From JARIHD01 sp035629475 (GTDB lineage Bacteria; Patescibacteriota; Saccharimonadia; Saccharimonadales; UBA4665): DNA of 10,210 bases. Every line of letters begins with the position of its first letter. Positions within the stretch are counted from its first letter, which is position 1. The translations under genes and the position numbers were made by a program. The stretch is from positions 1-10,210 of the forward strand of contig DASPHS010000077.1 in the NCBI GenBank assembly GCA_035629475.1. The letters are read 5' to 3'. This document shows, in pieces, positions 6,590 to 10,210 of this stretch. Below the pieces are notes generated by a model. It saw only the letters and a program-made list of their open reading frames with translations, did no database searches and had not been told where the DNA came from.

Positions 6590-6862
6590 TTAGGAGGCGT
6601 ACGTATAAGCTGCCACTTCACTCATAAGCGGCAATGAATCACCTTGCCACATGTTAAGCATGTGGCCATCATCAGCAAGAGCCATTACGGTCGGAAAGGC
6701 CCATATATCATACAGGCTTGCAGTCGCAGCACCCTCTCTTGTATCGGCACTCACAAGCTCTACCTTCACTCCAGTATCATGCTGATGCTGAAAATCCCTC
6801 ACAAAGGATTCGACCTTTGTGGCATGCTCGGATTTTGGCCGGTAAAGGATAAGTACTTTCAC
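6590..6862 (-). CDS. Small thioredoxin-fold protein lacking the CXXC motif
   Basis: The 90-residue product begins with a VKVLILYRPKSEHATKVESF segment: a beta strand, then a Ser/Glu/His turn where thioredoxins carry WCGPC. Then come an alpha helix, a second strand (GVKVELVSADTREGAATASLYDI), and WAFPTVMAL, whose FPT matches the conserved cis-proline loop of thioredoxins. The order suits a compact thioredoxin-like domain with no cysteine pair, so a redox role is unlikely; binding or scaffolding is inferred. An in-frame ATG at 6931 would place the start inside the nrdJ terminator hairpin, so GTG at 6862 is preferred. GGAGG directly abuts that GTG with no spacer, so normal Shine-Dalgarno use is doubtful. 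A -10 box six bases upstream suggests a leaderless mRNA. The gene lies between the nrdJ terminator and the ileS promoter. Confidence 0.75.
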   Translation of the reverse strand: MKVLILYRPKSEHATKVESFVRDFQHQHDTGVKVELVSADTREGAATASLYDIWAFPTVMALADDGHMLNMWQGDSLPLMSEVAAYTYAS

Positions 6863-6868
6863 CCTCCG

Positions 6869-6898
6869 AGCATAGCATACCGCCGCAAGTTGTTTCAA
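6869..6898 (-). promoter_or_regulatory. Probable promoter of the small thioredoxin-fold gene (possibly leaderless)
   Basis: TTGAAA (6898-6893) is followed after 18 bases by TATGCT (6874-6869). Only six bases separate the -10 box from the GTG start at 6862, the geometry of a leaderless transcript. The promoter lies just after the nrdJ terminator. Confidence 0.5.
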
Positions 6899-6904
6899 TA
6901 AAAC

Positions 6905-6935
6905 AACAATGCCCGCCACTGAGGCGGGCATTGTT
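6905..6935 (-). terminator. Intrinsic terminator of nrdJ
   Basis: Perfect 13-bp arms, AACAATGCCCGCC (6905-6917) and its complement (6923-6935), flank a five-base loop. On the minus strand the hairpin is followed by a T-rich GTTTTATTG tail. It starts 18 bases after the nrdJ stop, and the GC-rich core makes it strong. Confidence 0.9.
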
Positions 6936-6953
6936 GCGCTTATCGGCTACTGC

Positions 6954-9776
6954 CTAGCTACAGCCAGTGGTAGAACCACAGCTGGTGCAGACATAGCAGC
7001 TGCCAGCACGCTGGGTTTGGTTACCGCAGTTGTAGCACAGTGGTGCCGTACTGTCCTTAGTGGAAGCGGTAGCCTTACTACTGACCGGTGCGGTAACAGC
7101 TACAGGCTGTTGTACCGGAGCGGGAGCTGCAGGAACCGGCTTCTCGGCTTCAACTACCAGCTTACCAGTGACAGACCGGTCATCCGTTAACAGGCTTGTC
7201 TGGTCTTCACCTGGCATGTCATCAAATGAAGCCAGGCCAAGCTCAAGCCGATCATCAAAGCTTAAGTAATCTAAAGCTAAGCGGCGGAAGATATAGTCAG
7301 TGATAGAGCTTGCAGTGCGCACATCTGGGTCATCGGTAATGCCAGCTGGTGCGAAGCTACTGCTCATCAGGGTCTTCACGTAACTCTTCAGCGGCACGCC
7401 ATACTGCAGGCCATGGCTAACAGAGATAGCAAAGGAATCCATCAGTCCGCTCAGTGTAGAGCCCTGCTTAGAGACGTTAATGAACAGTTCGCCGGGGGTT
7501 CCGTCTTCAAAATCACTGACAGTGAAGAAGCCCTTTAAGTCGGCAATCTTAAATTCATACGTGCGACCGTTGCGACGGCGAGGCAGTTCACGGCGGATAG
7601 CGCCCTTAAGTACAATACGGTCGTTAAGTGCTTCGGCCACTGCTACCGGTGCCGGAGTGACAGCCGCTGCAGCAGGAACGTCCTTCGCTACTTCGGTCTT
7701 CTTCTTGCCGGATAGCGGCTGGGCAACTTTACAGTTGTCACGGTAAATTGCAATTGCCTTCAGGCCCATTTTCCAAGCGTCGAGGTGTAGCTGCTCTACC
7801 TCTTCAACGGTAGCTTCCTCTGGCATGTTAACCGTCTTGCTGATGGCGCCAGAAATGAATGGCTGTACTGCAGACATCATCTTTACGTGGCCAAGGTAGT
7901 GGATAGCGTTATCCCCCACGGCACAGGCAAATACATCAGCGTGTTCAGGCTTCAGGTGAGGGGCGCCGGTAACGTTACCGTTATCGAAAATGAACTTTAC
8001 AATTTCATCGGCCTGGTCTTTTGTGTAGCCAAGGTTTTTGAGAGCACGAGGAACTGTTTGGTTGATGATAGCCATTGAGCCACCGCCCACGAGGTTCTTG
8101 TGCTTTACAAGGGCGAAGTCAGGCTCGATGCCAGTAGTGTCACAGTCCATCATCAGGCCAATAGTGCCAGTAGGTGCCAGCACGCTTGCCTGCGAGTTAC
8201 GTACACCGTAAATTTCACCCAGCTCAACAGCCTCATCCCAAGCAGATGCAGCAGCGTTCAACAGGTCCTCAGAAACAAGACCGGCGTCAATGTTGGAGAC
8301 TTCTGCGCGGTGTTGGCGCAGAACTGTCAGCATACCTTCGCGGTCCTTACGGAAGCCGGCAAATGGTCCGACTCGCTTAGCGAGCTTTGCACTTGTCGCG
8401 TATGCATGACCGGTCATAAGAGCGGTAATAGCAGCAGCCTGGGCACGGCCCTCTGCGGAGTCGTAAGGCAATCCCTGAGCCATGAGCATGGCGCCGAGGT
8501 TAGCGTAGCCCAAACCGAGCTCACGGTAAGCCTTGGCGTTCTTAGTAATACCCTCCGTTGGGTATTCACTGTAGCCCACGAGAATTTCTTGAGCTGTAAA
8601 GATCAGCTCAATCGTGTGCCTAAATGCCTCTACATCGAAGGTATTATCTTCACGCAGGTACTTCAGCAAGTTAATACTTGCCAGGTTACAGGCAGAGTTA
8701 TCAAGGTGCATGTACTCACTACATGGGTTGCTGCCATTGATACGTCCGGCCTTTGGCGTTGTGTGCCAGTGGTTAATGGTTGTATCGAATTGCATGCCAG
8801 GGTCTGCACATGCCCAAGCAGCTTCAGCGAACTGGCGGTACAGCTTGCGAGCTTTGACGGTCTTAATCCTCTCACCAGTAGTTACAGCCTTAAGATCCCA
8901 GTCCTTGTCTGCTTCAACAGCTTTCATGAAGTCATCGGTTACGCGGATGGAGTTGTTAGCATTCTGGTATTGCACCGAAACGATGTCCTTACCATCAAGA
9001 CTCATATCGAAGCCAGCATCGCGCAGGGCACGAATCTTTTCTTCTTCACGCTTCTTGATAATAATAAATTCTTCAACATCTGGATGGTCAACATTTAGCA
9101 CCACCATCTTTGCAGCACGACGGGTCTTGCCGCCACTCTTAATAGCACCGGCAACAGAGTCGGCGCCGCGCATAAAGCTAATTGGCCCTGAGGCACGACC
9201 AGCGCTCTTACCTAAACGCTCTTGGGAGGAACGAATTTGGCTGATGTTAAGACCTGCACCTGAACCACCTTTGAAAATCATACCCTCTTCTTTGTACCAG
9301 TTGAGAATAGACTCCATAGTGTCTTCAACTTTAAGAATAAAGCATGCGCTTGCCTGCTGTGCGCGGTCCGGCGCACCGATGTTAAACCATACTGGCGAGT
9401 TAAAAGCTGCACGCTGTGTAGCCAGAATATACTTTAGCTCCTCACGAAAATCCTCTGCTTCGGTTTCGGTTTCAAAGTAACCCTCTTGCACACCCTGACG
9501 GGCTACGGTATCAACAACACGGTTAATAAGGTCACGAAGTGAGCTTTCACGTTCATCGGTGTCTGGCGTACCACAAAAGTACTTTTGGGCCACGATGTTA
9601 ATTGCGTTCAGCGACCAGCCTTCTGGAAATTCTACATTTTTCTGCTCGAACACTGGCTTGCCAGTACCAGGATTCTTAATAATAGAGTCCTGCGTTGTCC
9701 AGCGTAGCTGGTCGTAGCCCTTACTTTTTGGCTGGGTGAAAAATCGCCCAACCGATAAACTGGTTGTTTGTCCCAT
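6954..9776 (-). CDS. nrdJ: Vitamin B12-dependent (class II) ribonucleotide reductase
   Basis: The 940-residue enzyme reduces ribonucleotides to deoxyribonucleotides using adenosylcobalamin to make the thiyl radical, without oxygen and without a separate radical subunit. Visible hallmarks are AAFNSPVWFN, a redox Cys in SACF (C145), the GGSGAGLN loop, the active-site NPCSE (N350, C352, E354), the second redox Cys in SACNLASIN (C363), and the PTGTIGLMMDCDTTGIEPDF loop. The C-terminus carries CYNCGNQ ... CYVCTSCGSTTGCS, the cysteine-rich tail typical of NrdJ. It is probably a zinc ribbon with cysteines that regenerate the active site. The start at 9776 (MGQTTSLSVGRFF) is chosen because GAGG lies five bases upstream. 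The ATG 21 bases earlier has no ribosome binding site and overlaps a hairpin arm. nrdR lies upstream on the same strand, so NrdR control is likely. No cobalamin synthesis or transport gene is in the window, so the cofactor may be scavenged. Confidence 0.97.
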   Translation of the reverse strand: MGQTTSLSVGRFFTQPKSKGYDQLRWTTQDSIIKNPGTGKPVFEQKNVEFPEGWSLNAINIVAQKYFCGTPDTDERESSLRDLINRVVDTVARQGVQEGYFETETEAEDFREELKYILATQRAAFNSPVWFNIGAPDRAQQASACFILKVEDTMESILNWYKEEGMIFKGGSGAGLNISQIRSSQERLGKSAGRASGPISFMRGADSVAGAIKSGGKTRRAAKMVVLNVDHPDVEEFIIIKKREEEKIRALRDAGFDMSLDGKDIVSVQYQNANNSIRVTDDFMKAVEADKDWDLKAVTTGERIKTVKARKLYRQFAEAAWACADPGMQFDTTINHWHTTPKAGRINGSNPCSEYMHLDNSACNLASINLLKYLREDNTFDVEAFRHTIELIFTAQEILVGYSEYPTEGITKNAKAYRELGLGYANLGAMLMAQGLPYDSAEGRAQAAAITALMTGHAYATSAKLAKRVGPFAGFRKDREGMLTVLRQHRAEVSNIDAGLVSEDLLNAAASAWDEAVELGEIYGVRNSQASVLAPTGTIGLMMDCDTTGIEPDFALVKHKNLVGGGSMAIINQTVPRALKNLGYTKDQADEIVKFIFDNGNVTGAPHLKPEHADVFACAVGDNAIHYLGHVKMMSAVQPFISGAISKTVNMPEEATVEEVEQLHLDAWKMGLKAIAIYRDNCKVAQPLSGKKKTEVAKDVPAAAAVTPAPVAVAEALNDRIVLKGAIRRELPRRRNGRTYEFKIADLKGFFTVSDFEDGTPGELFINVSKQGSTLSGLMDSFAISVSHGLQYGVPLKSYVKTLMSSSFAPAGITDDPDVRTASSITDYIFRRLALDYLSFDDRLELGLASFDDMPGEDQTSLLTDDRSVTGKLVVEAEKPVPAAPAPVQQPVAVTAPVSSKATASTKDSTAPLCYNCGNQTQRAGSCYVCTSCGSTTGCS

Positions 9777-9796
9777 AGTACCCTCACTTTTTACCA

Positions 9797-9824
9797 TTTT
9801 GCAGACGTCTCTTAATCTGCAAAA
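9797..9824 (-). repeat. 9-bp inverted repeat just upstream of nrdJ (leader hairpin or operator)
   Basis: TTTTGCAGA (9797-9805) and TCTGCAAAA (9816-9824) are perfect 9-bp arms around a ten-base loop. On the nrdJ mRNA the 3' arm ends just before the Shine-Dalgarno of the chosen start, leaving it accessible. No U run follows, so it is not a standard terminator. It could be an operator, an mRNA-stability hairpin, or part of a leader switch. Confidence 0.6.
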
Positions 9825-9882
9825 CTTTTGTTAGTATTTTTTGATTTATTTGTTAGAGTTCGCGAACACCCCCACGTTGTGC

Positions 9883-9991
9883 CAGCGTCGCCAGCTCCCC
9901 CGAGTTCTCACTCGCTAGATAATGTTATACGACACTACCGAGCCCGAAGACAATACTTCGACAGTAAGACCTTGGGGGAGCTGACAACCTG
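9883..9991 (-). promoter_or_regulatory. Candidate structured RNA leader between nrdR and nrdJ
   Basis: In RNA sense, GUUGUCAGCUCCCCC (9988-9974) pairs with GGGGGAGCUGGCGAC (9901-9887) over 15 continuous pairs including two G-U. After a one-base bulge, CAG/CUG adds three more. The enclosed 72 bases contain a CGAAG/CUUCG hairpin (9960-9945), extended by UACUG/CGGUA, and a GAGU/ACUC hairpin closed by a GAGA tetraloop of GNRA type (9914-9901). The result is a closing helix with branches, like many cis-regulatory RNAs. I see no B12-box signature. Its position before a B12 enzyme makes a ligand- or regulator-responsive leader plausible, but this is inference. A possible internal promoter would exclude the 5' arm from transcripts starting there. 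Confidence 0.5.
9924..9953 (-). promoter_or_regulatory. Possible promoter of nrdJ
   Basis: TTGTCT (9953-9948) is followed after 18 bases by TATAAC (9929-9924, five of six matches). It predicts a start near 9917 and a leader of about 140 bases. It overlaps the inverted-repeat region, so either the promoter or the full RNA fold may be the real signal. nrdJ could also be read through from nrdR. Confidence 0.4.
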
Positions 9992-10004
9992 CCCCTTAAG
10001 GGCA

Positions 10005-10210
10005 TTATATCTCGTGACCGAGGGCGCGCTGACGAATTTGCGAAAGCTCCTCTTCGAACCCGGCAATATCCTTAAAACGACGATACACGCTCGCAAAACG
10101 TACATATGCTACTTCGTTGAGCTTAGCCAGGCTATCCATGACCATCTCGCCAACTTTCGTTGACGATACTTCAGGCTCGCCACAGGCATACAGCTGCTGC
10201 TCAATATCCG
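10005..10210 (-). CDS. nrdR: Transcriptional repressor NrdR (3' part; N-terminus beyond the right edge)
   Basis: The last 67 residues are visible, ending at TAA 10005-10007. The segment VGEMVMDSLAKLNEVAYVRF followed by ASVYRRFKDI is the C-terminal half of the ATP-cone domain of NrdR. The family normally has an N-terminal zinc ribbon, which would lie outside the window. NrdR binds ATP/dATP and represses RNR genes at paired NrdR boxes. Its place directly upstream of nrdJ on the same strand agrees with that job. A short UGCCC/GGGCA hairpin (10004-9990) follows the stop but has no U run, so read-through into nrdJ is possible. I found no clear NrdR box in the gap. Confidence 0.95.
   Translation of the reverse strand, partial: DIEQQLYACGEPEVSSTKVGEMVMDSLAKLNEVAYVRFASVYRRFKDIAGFEEELSQIRQRALGHEI

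Noticed and set aside
6863..6931. ATG start at 6931 for the small thioredoxin-fold gene
   Set aside because: It falls inside the nrdJ terminator hairpin, and the extra 23 residues are encoded largely by the terminator and promoter sequence.
8100..9480. Two long plus-strand open frames (8100-9098 and 8614-9480)
   Set aside because: They lie antisense to nrdJ, whose protein is unmistakable. Their translations show no family features and they have no convincing ribosome binding sites.
9919..9934. NrdR box near the nrdJ promoter
   Set aside because: The 16-base imperfect repeat has GTGT...ACAT polarity, opposite to the ACAC...GTGT consensus, and there is no second tandem box.
9883..9991. Cobalamin riboswitch upstream of nrdJ
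   Set aside because: The conserved B12-box and the other core strings of the cobalamin families are not seen. Only the gene context suggested it.

Overview
The window reads as chromosomal sequence of moderate G+C from a Candidate Phyla Radiation (Patescibacteria) bacterium, most likely a Saccharibacterium (TM7). This is inferred from three things: an N-terminal surface-protein domain of a type I associate with CPR long secreted proteins, a eukaryote-like (type 2) isoleucyl-tRNA synthetase, and a B12-dependent class II ribonucleotide reductase next to nrdR. The standard genetic code works throughout. No 16S rRNA or other decisive marker is present, so the assignment is moderate.

Every real gene lies on the minus strand, so the window is read from right to left. 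At the right edge is the 3' end of nrdR, the RNR repressor. After a 228-base gap come nrdJ (class II RNR), a strong intrinsic terminator, a small thioredoxin-fold protein without a CXXC motif, ileS with a T-box leader, and rplU (ribosomal protein L21). A second strong terminator and about 300 bases of AT-rich intergenic DNA follow. The last gene is a very long secreted, repeat-rich, right-handed beta-helix surface protein, which starts at 2687 and is still open at the left edge (895 codons visible).

Two regulatory regions stand out. The leader of ileS carries a complete T-box antiterminator, with a UGGUACC seven-base bulge between two helices. Upstream of it an isoleucine codon AUC sits in a short hairpin loop. 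That arrangement resembles the ultrashort Stem I ileS T-boxes described in Actinobacteria, the phylum that hosts cultured Saccharibacteria. The expression platform is unusual: a 16-bp stem encloses the antiterminator and ends in a U run, and its 5' arm can also pair with the Shine-Dalgarno sequence. Second, the nrdR-nrdJ gap holds a 15-bp GU-containing long-range helix that encloses smaller hairpins, one with a GAGA tetraloop. It could be a structured leader of the B12-dependent reductase, but it lacks the cobalamin riboswitch signature and a possible promoter lies inside it.

Taken together, the genes link dNTP supply (nrdR/nrdJ), isoleucine-tRNA charging sensed by RNA (T-box/ileS) and translation (rplU), next to a probable adhesin or cell-surface fibre that may contact a host cell. 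All promoter, terminator and RNA-structure calls were made by eye, without folding software or homology search.
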